Under the pieces are notes generated by a model. It was not told the origin of the DNA. It was given only the letters and a program-made list of their open reading frames with translations, and ran no database searches. DNA of 64,000 nucleotides from Typha latifolia. Lineage: Eukaryota; Streptophyta; Magnoliopsida; Poales; Typhaceae. Numbering within the stretch: the stretch's first letter is position 1; every line of letters starts with the position of its first letter. This document shows positions 46,828-59,793 of this stretch, piece after piece. Both the position numbers and the translations under genes were made by a program. The DNA lies in the NCBI GenBank assembly GCA_019914945.1, contig CM034109.1, forward strand, positions 8,920,479-8,984,478, given 5' to 3'.

Positions 46828-49800
46828 ATGGGTGAACCAAGAGAGGAGGAGAAGGCATTGTATGTACCTCTTTCTTATTGGTGCCTTTTCTCTTTGTTTT
46901 CCTTCATAAGGAAAATTGGGTAGTTCGCTATTGCCGGGCTTGTTTGTTTGAGTGTTTCTTGCCCCAAGAAGTTCTTGGTTGCTTCTCTATATCTCGTGAA
47001 GCGATTCCTTCTTGAATATACCTCGTCTCAGAACACTAATATTCATACAATCTGAAATATCATATTGTGGCAGCACCAATGCAGGTACGGATTGTAAAGG
47101 AATAAGATATGCTTTCGACTACTTATTCACTGTGAAAAGGGAACTATTTCGTGACAACATCAATAATTATAATAAGTTCCTTCAAATCATGGTGGATTTC
47201 GATAAGAAGAGGTTTGCAGCCTGTACGTCCTCAATTATATCTGCTATGATTCGATGGATCATCAGGTCTAAGGTATCTGTTTGATCGGTTGATGTGTTTG
47301 CAGGATCGACTACCGTGAGGTTACTGTAAGGCTAAGGGAATTGTTTAAAGACCGCCCACATCTGATCCTTGGCTTTGAGAATATGCAAAAAAGGGAAAAA
47401 CCCTCTGACGACAAGTCTCTAGAAATGAAGGATGCTCTAGATCTTGTTAACAGGATAAAGGTATAGTTAGATTGAAATAACTTCTCTCAAATTTTATATT
47501 AAACTTCTGAGCCAGTGTTTTTATGTTTCTTCTTTTCTTCCTTTGTGTTCTCATCGGCAGGATCATTTTCGCAATGATAAAGTCTCCTACAGTTCATTCT
47601 TAAAGACTTTATTTTTGTACATCTCACAAAAGAAGACTGTTGATGATGTCCATCAGAAGGTTCTTTGTCTTCTGTCTAAGCATGTGATTTATGGTGGCAG
47701 ATCTACATATTTATAGTGATCTTAATATTTTCTGTTGCAGGTGGAGTTTCTCCTACGGGACCAGCATGATTTGCTCAAGGAGTTCAGGCGATTCTTGCCA
47801 GCTAATTTAGCAAAAATGCCTCTGCCTCATCAATCATCTGGTATAATTTCTAAGAGTCATGATGGCAGAATGGCAATGGCGAATCATGCTCAAGGGGATA
47901 AGGTTTTTATATTAACTGATATGACGAATTTAACACTCATTCCTCTAGAAGATGAATGTCGCTTCTCTACCTCATTTCTCACCATCTCATTGTGCATCAC
48001 TTGTTTTCCCAGGTACATAGAACCTGTAACATGGATGCTGATTATAACTTGAAAACTGGTTATCTCCAATTAAAGGATGTCAGAAATGAAAATTCTGCTT
48101 CCCAGAATGCCGAAAAAGATTCGGGCAGGAGAGTGCATGGTTCCAATGAATTAACTATTGAGCATGGAAAGATGGATACTGACAATGAACTATCCAAGCA
48201 AAGATTAATCCAAAGGGATGAAAGTTTCATGGCTGAGCATCTTCAGAAAGGTGATCAAACAAATTTTAGCTTTCTTTATGGTGATAATAAGTGCATCTGG
48301 GTAGCCCTTGGTTCATTATTCATAGTAACCTGCATATTTGAAATGTTTTCTTGTTCCCATGTCTTACTATTTGCATACTTGGAGAATTTTACCTGACCCA
48401 CTAACAAACTATTTGTGTTCTTAGCTGCTACAACCTTTTAGATTCTTCTATGTACGAAAATCCTCTGAATACTAAGTCACTAACTGCTATTTATATTCAG
48501 TAGGTTTCTGAAAGAATAATAGAACTAATATAATTAATTTTGCCGATATAAATTGGTAAAGCTTTATTTGACAGAAACAAAATGATAGTAGTAAGGTTGA
48601 AAAATGTCACCACTCTTTCTGTCTGGCTGAATAGTTTCTTTCATTAGAAGCTTCAACTTCCACCTGTGATACCAAGGTCAGAAGAAGCTTTTCTTATTCA
48701 GGTTCTGCTTCATAATTATTAGCCATATTGCTCAGGAAATCTGAATACAACACCATGAATTGTCAGGTGTTACTCTGAAAAATAAAACATTATTGTGAGA
48801 TAAGATTCCTATCATAGATTTATCCTAAGAATTATTTAAGATTTCCCCTTAATTTAATCAGTAAATAAATAATGTGAGGGCCATTTTGCAAATTTATGGT
48901 GACTTTCTCATCCACATGTCTGCTGTTTTGCAGATTCCCTTATTTCTTGATAAGCGCATATCTTCTTCACTAGATAACTAATTTTGGAACAAATCTATGA
49001 ATTATTCTGGATTGTAATAAGGCTTCTTAGTTCTTACTTCCCTTTATTGGGGAACTCCCATCTTGCACACCTTTGATGTGCAACCTTATTTGCTTTATAT
49101 ACTAACAGTTTCTTGTTGTAATAAAGAATGTATGGCTGGATCAGCCAAGGTAGAAGACAAAGATGGCAATGTAAAGCATGAAAGGGATAAGATGGACAAA
49201 GAAAAACCCCATCAAAGAAATAGTGATATTGAAAAGAAGATTATCAATGAATTTTGTAATTCTGTTTCTACATATACAGACTTCCAAATTCGAACTTCCA
49301 TTGCAGATGACGAGTTAGTTTCAGAGCTTGCTCTCTCAGCATATCTGCAGTGTAGTCCTAGCTACCGTATTCTTCCTGAGAATGTACAATCCTATCCTTC
49401 CAGATTTTAATTAAATTTATTTATTGCCTGTCTACTTATGCATAATGATTGCTTGATTGCAGTATCCAGTACCTCTGGCAAGCAACAGGACTGAAGCTGA
49501 TGCATCAGTTCTGAATGATGTTGTGATTTCTGTGGCTTCCGGAAGAGAGGAGAATTCTGATATCACAGTAAAAAATAAATATGAAGAAATCCTATGCAAA
49601 TGTGATGATGACAGGTAGTAGTGTAAATCTTTCGATGTTTTAAGTTTTAACATGTATGCGGTTCACTTTATATGTGGACGAGATCTAGGTTTTTTTATGA
49701 CGTTCTTTATGATTAAGTTGGGAATCTTATTTTCTTTATTAAGCCCATTTTTGGAAGGACGAACTTGCATTACCGAGTAGTATGTTCGGATATTTTTACA

Positions 49801-52800
49801 TGTAGTCCTTGTGCATATGATTCTGATTTGAGTTGATGTTCTTCTCCAATGTGGAATGCCGGCAGGTATGAGTTAGATATGCTGCTAGAATGGTTGACTG
49901 CAACTTCTGAGAGAGTGGAAGAGTTGTTATCCACAATGAAATCGGAAAGCTTGGTCCGTGTTGAAGAACACCTTACTTGTTAGTACATTGCCATGCCTGA
50001 AAATTTTAATAATTAGAATTGCAATTGTACTTTTGAGAACATTCTTATCTGGTCCTTATCTCCTATATATTTTTTCAACAGCTTTAAACATGAGGTGCAT
50101 TGAAGGTTTATATGGTGAATATGGTCTGGAAGTTGTGGATATTTTACTCAATGATGCCACTACTGCATTGCCTGTCATACATGCTCGTCTAAAGCAGAAG
50201 AAAGAGGAGTTGACAAGATATTACTCAGATTTGAGTACGGTTTGGGTAAACAAATTTGCCCAGATATATCAAAGATCACTTGACTACCGTAGCTTCTATT
50301 TCAAGAAACAGGATGTAAAGATGTTGAGTACAAAAGGTACACCGAGAATTATATCAATTACATCACTTGAGTACCTTCATCAAATGTTAGATAGTTGAAA
50401 ATGTTCTATAGGTGGATTCCTTATTTTTAGATCACTTACATCTGGGATGCACTCTTTGCTTTCTCCTTATCATATATATCCATCTTGTAGATAGCCTCTT
50501 CTCTCTGCTACTGTCATGCAATTCTGCCACGTATCAGTTGAGCATCATGAAGACTTACTCTGCTAGTAAAGACATTTCAAATCTAGCCAAGAAAATAATT
50601 TGCAAGAGAATGTAGATTTATTCAATACTTCTTTTGCCCTTTCTTAGTACGGTGGTCATCGTCTAGAAATCTCATTCTTAAGTTTAATGACTTCATTGCT
50701 CTGCTAATGGATCATTGTAGGAAATAATCACATAGACATCCTTCTCTTAAATTGCATTAGAGTACTTGGACCACCTTTATTAATGCAGTAGCAGTTGAAG
50801 CAGGTTACACTGTCACATCTTGGTTCTTGCAAATTACATTGTCATTGTACTTGATACTTGGTGACATACTTATTCGGGGTGTATGACCTTGCAAAATGGT
50901 CAAAGTGATGTCATCTAAGTAATACATGCAACCATTCTACTTGCTTGTAGGACATCCCTTTCAAATCCATTGATTGGAGGAAAGAGAAAAGATGAAAATA
51001 ATTTCTCAAAGATGAGGTTGAACATTTTATCAATCTTCACAAACACTTTCCCTGTAGTGCTGAGAGCCTTGCGCACTAGGATACTTTTCTTGTGCATGCT
51101 TGCTTCTTTCACAGCCACTGATATATGTATGCATGCACCTTTTATAAAGATTATGTTCTTTTCCAGTTACTTCTAAAATTAGCAATTGTATACTTCCTTG
51201 TTCTTATAAATCAAAGGTCCTCGCTCTTTTCTGCAATGTAAATTGCCCTCGTCAAGAAGAGTGACTTTGATGCAAAGTGAAGTGTTTGTACATTTTTCTA
51301 AGCCATAAAGCCCCAAAGGGTTCATGATTTCTTACTCTTCTCATTCTATCATTCGTTTGCAAAAACCATGATCACATATTTTGCTCCATATTTATGTTAT
51401 GTATAGTCTTGTTAACATTTGATTTGATCTACGTTTTACATCAATGGTAGTTGGTCCAAATCTCCCTTTCCTATGCCTTTCTCATTATGGTTTCCATTCT
51501 CCAACATCTTTTTCAGTCACAGATCTGTATTTCTCATGATATCTTTTATTCAGGATCTCGCTGCTATACTTATTTTTTCCATTGATGTGAAACCAGATAC
51601 TTTTACTTAATTTCTTCTATTATTTCTTATTATATTACATTGTTTTTACCTTTTTTCTCCTACATTGGTTTTACCTTGTTTCTCCTACTATCTCTTATCA
51701 TACTGTTCTACTTTCAGCTTTGTTGGCTGAAGCTAAAAAATTTAGTGAGAAGAAGAGGGAGGAAGATGATGTACTTCTTCACACTGTTGCCAATAACCGA
51801 CAGCCTAAATCTTCTGTCATGGAATTTTTCTATACGGATTTAGCAATTCATGAGGACTTGTATGACATTATTAATTACTTCTGTGCTGAATTCTGTACAT
51901 CAAAGGAGCAACTGGATATGGTCATGGGGATCTGGACGACTATAGAGCCAATACTAGGTATTTTTCGTCCTACAAAGGTTCCAGAGAATAATGTTGCTCT
52001 AACTATCAATAAAAGAGTTTTTGACAATAGTAGAAAATCTATCCACAAAAATGGTAATGGAACAATTGGGGAAAAGTTCACTGCTTCTGATGAAATAGAT
52101 CCTGAAAGGAGTGGTGGTGACAACATTCAGAAACAACCAAAATATTCATGCAAGACCAGATTGGCACTTGAGTGCAAGGTAAATGACTTCTATAAGCCTA
52201 TTTTTGCATACTTTGTCTCATAACATTTATAGCGTTTTCCCTCGGCTCCTTTATTTTTTTTTTTTTTTTATGAAAGGTGAACTCACTCTGTTTTATTCAT
52301 TGAGATAGCCTGAAAATATTATATTGCCCATTCGTTGCAGCTGATCATTTATGTTGACACACTTGTATGTTGATTCTTTTTTTGGTGTGTTATTTAGATA
52401 AATAACATCGGGACGATTAGTGTCTTTCTTAATTTCACTTTGAACTATATTCTAGTCTAATTGCCTTATATACTTTTTTTTTCTCCCCTAGGTAAATGGA
52501 AGTTCAATAAAACTTACATTGTTAAACCATGGCAACACTGCTGAAAGAAATAGCAAGATTTATAACTATCATGGAGGCTCTTCTGTGCATAACACCTTCA
52601 AAATAGAAAGAGAAGAGCCCGAGTTATCAACAAGCAGAGAAGAGAACAATCCCTTGGTTATTGAAGATGCCCTAAATAAGGTGCCTGAAATTACTGATTA
52701 CACTAGCAAACACCATCGTGTCAGGACAGGAAAACTAGTACATGATGGTGAGCCAGCTGGAGAGGGTAATGTAGATGATGGAATCCCTGGAACTTTGGCA

Positions 52801-54687
52801 AGAATCAGTTTAAATTTTCCTGAGGTTGATGGAAATGACTCTGGTGATGTATCTGGTCACAGTGAGGATCTCTCTTGTGAAGATCGTTATAACAAGGTGG
52901 GAAATGCAAGCCAGGACGTAAACACAGAATGTGAAAATGGGGCTGGAAAAATGGCTCATACGCATGTTGGAGGAGGAAGAATGCCGTCAGTATCTACAGA
53001 TTGTTGTTTTGATGCATCGAGACCACTGAGAGAGCATAAATCCAAATTTTTACATGATAATGAAGACCAGTGCTGCAGGGTATTCTATGGAAATAGTTCG
53101 TTCTACGTGCTATTTAGGCTTCACCAGGTCATATAGTTTTTCTTTTAATTGGTAGATTGATAGTAATTAATTGTAAAGACTAGTTTTAACTGTTTCTTAT
53201 GTTTGTATTAGCAGATTTTATATGAGAGACTACTTTTTGCCAAGAAGAGCACATCAAGTGCTCATATAAAACATGGGACTTCGAAGGAGACATGTAGTCC
53301 TGATTATCTATATGACAAGTAATTTATATTTGAGTTTTATACAACTTTATCCAGTAATTTATATTTGAGTTTCTTATGTTTCCTTTTATTTTTTAACGTG
53401 CAGATTTAAGCTCTCGCTATACAATCTTCTTAATGGTTCTGCTGACAATTTGAGATTTGAAGATGCTTGCCTATCTTTACTAGGAACTCAATCTTATGTG
53501 CTTTTCACACTAGACAAGCTGATCTACAGAGTTATCCAACAGGTACTACATTGTGATTATCTAGCTTTCTTGTAGTCTAAATGCAAAATTCAATAGTTTG
53601 CTATTTTGTTTTGAACATCCAGCTCCAGGAAATTGCATCAAATGACAAAGACAACAAGTTGCTTCAGCTCCATGCATATGAGAACTCACGAGGACCTGGG
53701 GTATTCAGTGACCTTTTCTATTACGAAAATGCTCGGACCCTTGTTCATGATGAAAGCATGTTCCGATTTCAATGCGTAAGTTCTCATGCTAGGTTTACAC
53801 CATAATTTGCCTAAATATCAACTCTGGGCTCCTCAATGACCCTTTCTGTACTGTTGAAAATTCAATAAATAAAAAATCACCTGGTTCAGTATTAGTCATA
53901 AATAGTACTTAAATAACCAAGAGTTTGCAGATAAATGTGGTAAATCATAAGAGGAGACGTGTGACAATTGCTTCTCTAGTTTTTACTGCAATTTTGCAAA
54001 TGGTCAGATCTTTTTCCTGTGTTAGTTACTGTTTTTCCCTCAAATTATGACATTTTGTTTACTTTTGTAGTCTTTGGACCCAGCAAGGTTATCCATTGAA
54101 CTGATGGAGTCTGGGAATGAAGAATGCAAAGAGGTTGCTGCATCTTTGCAACCAGAATTTTCAGCTTATCTGCATAATGATTTCTTGTCTAGTTGTTCCG
54201 AAAAGGAGATGCATAATATTTTCCTTAGAAGGTGCCAAACTGTTGTAACATAATTGGTGATAATCTAATGATGGCTGTTCTCTTCTGACATATTGTAAAT
54301 GTTTGTAGGAACAAACGCAAGTTGGAGACAGTTTATGGAATATCTGATACCAGAAGTTCCATGGATGGGGTTCGAATCTCTAATGGTTTGAAATACAGGA
54401 TGAATAGCTCATATAAGGTACAGAACATAGAGATCTTAAATTGTACTTCAACTTGCTACATGTTCTTGTCAACCCTATGAATATATCTTTTGGCATTTGC
54501 TAATTATCATTAATTGCATGTATTGCAGGTTACTTTTCTGCATGATACAGAAGATCTCTTCATCCATACAAAAAAGAAAAGGAGACAGCGATATGGTGAT
54601 CAAAAGCAGCCGTCAGAGTTCTTATTTGCGAGCCATAGAAGATTTATTTATCCAGATGGGAAAGAAGAGGATGCACCTGTTTGTTGA
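46828..54687 (+). CDS. SIN3-like (paired amphipathic helix) co-repressor, divergent, PAH3 absent
   Basis: Model with 18 exons: 46828-46859, 47074-47211, 47304-47460, 47561-47659, 47741-47902, 48013-48250, 49127-49383, 49463-49614, 49866-49978, 50082-50336, 51718-52178, 52492-53127, 53215-53318, 53404-53542, 53623-53775, 54071-54231, 54309-54417 and 54529-54687 (1174 residues). The first exon and the 47074 acceptor are the weakest part; everything from 47085 on is secure. SIN3 proteins scaffold histone-deacetylase complexes in the nucleus. PAH1 ([20 protein letters not shown]) and PAH2 ([20 protein letters not shown]) lie at about 20-160. The HDAC-interaction region runs from [20 protein letters not shown] through [11 protein letters not shown] and [20 protein letters not shown] (about 350-535). 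The C-terminal SIN3 domain includes [16 protein letters not shown]. No PAH3 is seen between PAH2 and the HDAC region. Plant SNL proteins are usually longer (about 1,300 residues or more). Confidence 0.82.
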
Positions 54688-55200
54688 CTCTTGTTTCTTG
54701 TTGCAATCAGCCATGTTAGCAAATATGCTCCAATTATACACTATTTTTTATTTATCATATCCTGTTAGATAACAAGGTTAGATCAGGTCTAAGCTTCTTT
54801 TTGAGAATATTCATCTTGTAATTCTAAATAATTTAGACATTACTTATGTTGCAACATCTTAAACGAAGGGAAATAGGATTTACTTTTCGAGATCATTTAT
54901 ACACCTGAATATGTATTCTTCGTGCTTCTTATAGTAGGATGCCGTGTGGAAAATAATTTGCAGAGCTCTACCATCCCCAGAATTTGTAGAACTGCAGAAT
55001 ATAAGTTGACTTATGCTGGAAAGTGATGCACCACAGAGATAGTAAAAGTTCACAACTTTGGATACTTCTGATATATATGTACATTGTTTTGCAATATCTC
55101 TGATGTGGATACTTCTGATAAAGCATCCGAAATTGGTATCAATGCCAATACAAGTGGATTACAAAACAGTTTCATGTAAAATATATTTATAACTTTTTAT
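54688..55200. other. Intergenic 3' flank of the SIN3-like gene
   Basis: AT-rich sequence probably containing the 3' UTR. No gene or repeat is recognised apart from a short direct echo of GGATACTTCTGATA near 55060 and 55108. Confidence 0.35.
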
Positions 55201-55750
55201 TCATTTCTTTTGCAAAATAATATCGGTCGAGTCTACTTGTTCAAAATACAAGCAATTTTTCGATCTTTTTTTAGAAAGAGTTCCTTTCAACTGTGGCATC
55301 TCTCTCTCGCTAACCGTTACTTCAAGGGAACGGAAAGATTCTCTGATCCCTATCCAAAAATAAATAAATAAAAAAAATCCAGAACCAGATTGAGAACTTC
55401 GAGCAGACACCGATGAATAATATTGACTGCCGTGAGGCCATACAAGAGTCGCGACCATGGAAAAAAGAAAGGCTGAATCGAGATTGGATTCCCTGATGTG
55501 CATTCCTCTTCCAACAAAGAGCAGAATCCGTCCACTCATCGAAGTCTTGTCTCCGGTAGGCGAGAGGAAGAGGGACAGAGAGCTGACTGTAAGGGTTCTT
55601 GGCCCTGCCGATTGAGGTGGAAGAAGGACGGAGACAATAACAAACGGGAGTCCCCAGTGGATGAACGACGGGGCTTAGAATCCATTCTGTAGAGAAAACT
55701 CTGTATGAATGAATGGAGAACAAAAGGATTGTTCTAGCTTTGTTTTTGAG
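55201..55750. other. Gene-free segment with organelle-like character (possible NUMT/NUPT)
   Basis: Base composition is more balanced than the AT-rich flanks. On the minus strand overlapping open frames of 112 and 161 residues cover it without resemblance to any nuclear family. Stretches such as CTTGTCTCCGGTAGGCGAGA and AGAACAAAAGGATTGTTCTA have the feel of plant organelle intergenic DNA. This is a weak impression; no organelle gene is recognisable. Confidence 0.3.
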
Positions 55751-56270
55751 ACCATCTTCTAATTTTATCAATAGGTTGCTTCCACAAATGCTTTTTGGTT
55801 TCTTCATTTATTTAAGTTACTTCTTTACTTTTGTGTTGGCTAATTTCATTTGATTTGATGGACCATTTGCAAAGAAAAATATTTCTTAAAGCTCATGTTT
55901 TTTTATTATTATAGATGCTCACATATAAATTTAAAACTTAGTGATTTTCGATAAATCTATAATTAAACTGATTAAATCTTACCGACTAGGTTTGAGAGTT
56001 ATCCATAAAAATAAAAATGAATACATTTTCACCAGACGAGCATGCGATAGATGCAATCATGACCGCCGAACGTATGCGATGCATTTGACGTAGGGATCGA
56101 TTAACTTCCCCGTGGGGAAGATCAGAGATGGCATCGAATCGAACGCACGAATTCACTCGATGGACGTGTAGGATGCGCAAACGCGATTAGGGCGGTTAGG
56201 TTTTAGGCGCGGAAGTTATAATTCAAGAACACAAAATAGAACAAAGCAGCGCTTCACTGAGGTATCCATC

Positions 56271-56321
<51 letters not shown>

Positions 56322-56323
56322 CC
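55751..56323. promoter_or_regulatory. Upstream region of the GEX3 gene
   Basis: Presumptive promoter and 5' UTR. A (CT)n tract of about 23 repeats at 56273-56319 ends four bases before the ATG, so it is in the leader. No TATA box was assigned with confidence. Confidence 0.5.
56273..56319. repeat. (CT)n microsatellite in the GEX3 leader
   Basis: An uninterrupted CT dinucleotide run stands directly upstream of CCACC ATG. Pyrimidine leaders of this kind are common in plant 5' UTRs. Confidence 0.95.
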
Positions 56324-59300
56324 ATGAGGATCCGTTGTCTCATTTTGTTACTAATATCATCCCTATCCGAATCACTGGACCTCAAGAAGGTTCTCAGAAC
56401 TACCACAACAGGTAATTTGTTGTCACTTCCCAGTTAGTTATTCAAAGTTCGGTTTTGATGATTAATTGTTGCAGCTGGGAAGCCTTTTATGTCCGCGCGT
56501 ACCCTTGCGACTCCTCTTATCGGACATGACGGAAGGTTTATTGCTTGTTCTGGAAAGAATCTTCTCTCATTTGAGAGAAATGGATCAGTTGCGTGGGCTA
56601 TTCCTCTCAATTATGCTTGCAGACAAGATATTTCCCCAGTTAGTGATGAAAGAGGAAAGGTAGACATTTTATTAGTTACGAATTTCTTATAGTCTTTTGA
56701 AATTTTGCCAGTCTAAAGCTTTAGTTAATTTGCAATGCCAATGCTCTGATGTCTTTTTTTTTCTTTCTTTTGGTTGATGGTTTTAATTGGGTCCATTTTG
56801 CAGATATATTTGATAGCAGAAGGCAGGGTGTTGAAGATAACTCCATCGAGAATTAGCAGTACTGAGTCTCCATTGGAGATATTCTTCAATCATAATTCAA
56901 GTACCATGGTGTTGGAGGACATTATTGGACTCTCGATTAGTATCAGTTATTCGTCGTTATTTATTACTATTAGAAACCGTGGTCTTTTCTCATTCTTGTT
57001 GCGTGGTGAGCTACTATGGAGCGCTGGCCCTATGCTTTATCGGTTTGGTTACCGCCAGGGCTGTAAGGCAAATATATCAGATTGTTATTTTAATTCAGCC
57101 CCTGTCATTGATCAATGTGAGGGGACTCTTTATGTAAGATCTCATTCCCTTGCTTGTCTTTGTCAGACACAGTATATCTTATTTCATTAGAATTCTGTGT
57201 TTTAGTAGTCATATACAGCATAATTTGTGTAAGGATCAGTATTTCCAACGTTGGATAAATAGGTTTGTGTTCATTTATGGTTGATGATGTTGGAAGTGCA
57301 GCAGTACTGCAAATAAAATTGAAGCTCAGATTGTTTAATTTGCAGATATCAAACACCGCAGGACAACTTTATTCGCTGTATATCCGCAGTTCTCAATTCA
57401 GGTGGATCCAAGATTTCAGTGCGATCGACAATTCAATGATAATCACACCTGGAAATAATGGCCATTTGTATGTCAGTTTTCCAAGAAAGGCTCTGCTGAT
57501 GTCTCTCGATGTTTCTACTGGAAATATTTCATGGCAACAGAATGTTGGTCCCTTAAGTAGAGAGAAAAGCTTGCCAACTGTGGATTCCAACGGTGAGAAA
57601 CCATTGAAGTTAACTATTAGTTTTAACATAGATAGATTTCATACATGTAGTGTGGAGTGTTTGCATAACTTTGTGAATACTTTGTGCTATCTTTCAATTT
57701 TGCAACATTACTTCTCGAAGCATGTGAAGCTCCTATCTGTCTCTCTCTGTGGAATGGTAAATTAACAGATGATTGACAATTTTATGTGAAACTGTCAAAA
57801 AAGGTTGGATATCCATTGGCTCATTGGATGGTACCTTATATTCAATCTCGCCAAATGGGGACATGAAGAAGTTCCTTCAAGCAACTGCACCTGATTCAGT
57901 GATTCATGTTAGTCCTGTCCTCGACTGCTCTGGGTTTGCAGTGTACATCTCGCAAACAGTGATGGAGGAAAAATCAAGTCGGACAATTGGCGATTATACT
58001 TATATATCTGCAACAAAGCCATTAAGCATTTTATTTACTTTGCTTGCTCCAGCTACTGGAACAATCTACTGGACTGGAAAGTATCCTGGTAACTCTTCTT
58101 CATATGTTGAATTATTGATATTGGTTAATGCATGTTCTTTTATCATAGCTTCAGTTCCATAAAGCGCCTAAAGGATTTCATAATAGTGTATTGTCACTGA
58201 ATATCTAGAGAATTTATCAGGTGAAGTGTCGTCCTTGTTGTCCGAGAGTGACCTACACTACTTCACACTAGATGAGAGGGTTCTTCTTACTCTCCTTTCT
58301 GCAGGAAGTAAGTCCTCTTTCTTTCTGTGCCTTACAACTATTGAATGTATCATGTCATTATTCTTCACAAATATTAGTCAAACAGAAAGATTTGACCTAC
58401 AGAAAATAAGAAAGATGACTACAGAACAGCTTAAGGTGCTTCTAGGCTTGGAGACTACTACTCATAAGTCATATATACCAATTTGTGATACATAATCTTT
58501 TTTGCTTATGAATGTTTGTCCAAATCCTTCCCATTTAATGACGTAAACTTTAGACTCATTGATTTGTCCTAAGTACTCACTCGGTCAAATGCTAAGAACG
58601 CAAAATACTTACCCACTTAGAAATTTGAGAGCAGATTCAGATGGCACTGAATTGATACATATTCTGAATTTATACAGGGATTGGCAACAGTTTACCATGT
58701 TACACTACACGTAAGTGGCTATAATCTCATTAGTGTAATTCCTTACTCTTTGATCTAATACCATCATTAACTTCCTATCAACTTACCAGGGCAAAAAATT
58801 GCTTGGACCTGCTCACAAGCAAGACCAAAATCTATTAGAACTGATACCGGTGAAGTACAATTCAGTTTGTTCTTGCTTAAATATAAATGATCTATTTTAG
58901 CTTCAGAAAGTATGATCACCACCTTAATTGATTGTTTCTCCTAGGCGATGACAAAGAAATTATGCTGTTCCTTCTTTTCCAATCTGTATTCTTAGTAATA
59001 CTAGCATTAGTCGTCCGCTTTTGTTGTATCTTTTGGAGGAAGAGGAAGCTCCAAGATAATGGGCTCCAGAGATTCCTGGAGAAGAGAGTAAGTACATGAA
59101 CTCAATTATGAACTCTTTGTTGTCTAATTATCTGATATAATAATTTGATTACTTTCTTTCCTCCAAACGCAGCGGTCTCTTCACAGTAAAAGGAAAACAC
59201 TGAACAAGATGATCTCTAAGCTAGAGCTAAAGGCCAAAGATGATAACACAATAAATGAAGGCTTGGAGCAGTTGGGAGAAATAGTGAAAGCAAAGGAAGG

Positions 59301-59793
59301 CGTTGAGAGAAAATTATCCACCTCTTACAGCCTGGGTAGGGACAGAATTAGCTCAAAGCAGGGATCTATATTGCCATTGTATAGTGGCAGGACTAATAGC
59401 CACTCATTCCACAGCTCAAGAAAAGAGAGTGTCACTATATTTAACACATTTAGTGACACTTCTACTTCAGAAGAACAAAGGAGCAACAGCGGGGATGACA
59501 GTGACAGTGACATTAGCAATAGTAGTCATAGCTGCAGGGAGATGGAACTTAAAGTGATATCCAAGGAAGTGGAGGAAGCTGGGACTTCCACAAGAGTTGT
59601 GATGACAGGGGGAGATCATGAGGAAGGTCAATCAGATGCCATGGTATTTACAAACCCAATGGATATCGAACATCAGATTCACAGCAATGTGCATTCACAA
59701 GGAGAGGATCTTCTGATGGAGCCGCTGCAGGATAGTGTGGCTAAGAGAAGAATGTGGTTAAAGAGGAGAAGAACCCTATCTTCAACTAACTGA
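56324..59793 (+). CDS. GEX3: GAMETE EXPRESSED 3-type membrane protein
   Basis: Ten exons: 56324-56411, 56475-56659, 56804-57133, 57346-57592, 57804-58088, 58221-58307, 58678-58710, 58790-58849, 58945-59087 and 59173-59793 (692 residues). A signal peptide (MRIRCLILLLISSLSES) leads into a beta-propeller ectodomain with PQQ-like blades: GHDGRFIACSGKNLLSFERN, GTLYISNTAGQLYSLY, NGHLYVSFPRKALLMSLDVS, GWISIGSLDGTLYSISPNG and LLAPATGTIYWTGKYPG. One membrane segment lies near 444-468 (LFLLFQSVFLVILALVVRF). A basic and then Ser/Asp-rich cytoplasmic tail follows. This layout matches GEX3 (At5g16020), a plasma-membrane protein of gametes, needed in Arabidopsis for micropylar pollen-tube guidance and early embryogenesis. 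The tail of about 220 residues is long and mostly low-complexity. Confidence 0.82.

Larger units (their letters stand above)
45320..46930. repeat. Duplicated repeat unit, copy 2
   Basis: It repeats the order of copy 1. The GC-rich part at about 45325-45540 shares GGCAGAAATGAGCTAG and CCACCAAAGGCTTGGTTGG with small changes. The AT-rich part starts near 46060 and shares AATAATAAATTAACTA, CTTTTATATAATTTTTTTTC and AATAAGATTCTAATAAGGAT. Minisatellite array 2 and the closing CTCTTTCTTATTGGTG complete it. Offset from copy 1 grows from about 1.71 kb to 1.9 kb because array 2 has more units. Confidence 0.75.

Noticed and set aside
43440..46900. CRISPR-like or other new repeat-spacer system
   Set aside because: The repeats are adjoining minisatellite units in a plant nuclear genome with no unique spacers or associated genes.
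55322..55807. 161-residue minus-strand open frame
   Set aside because: No domain, no codon bias, and an overlapping frame is equally open; treated as noncoding or organelle-like sequence.
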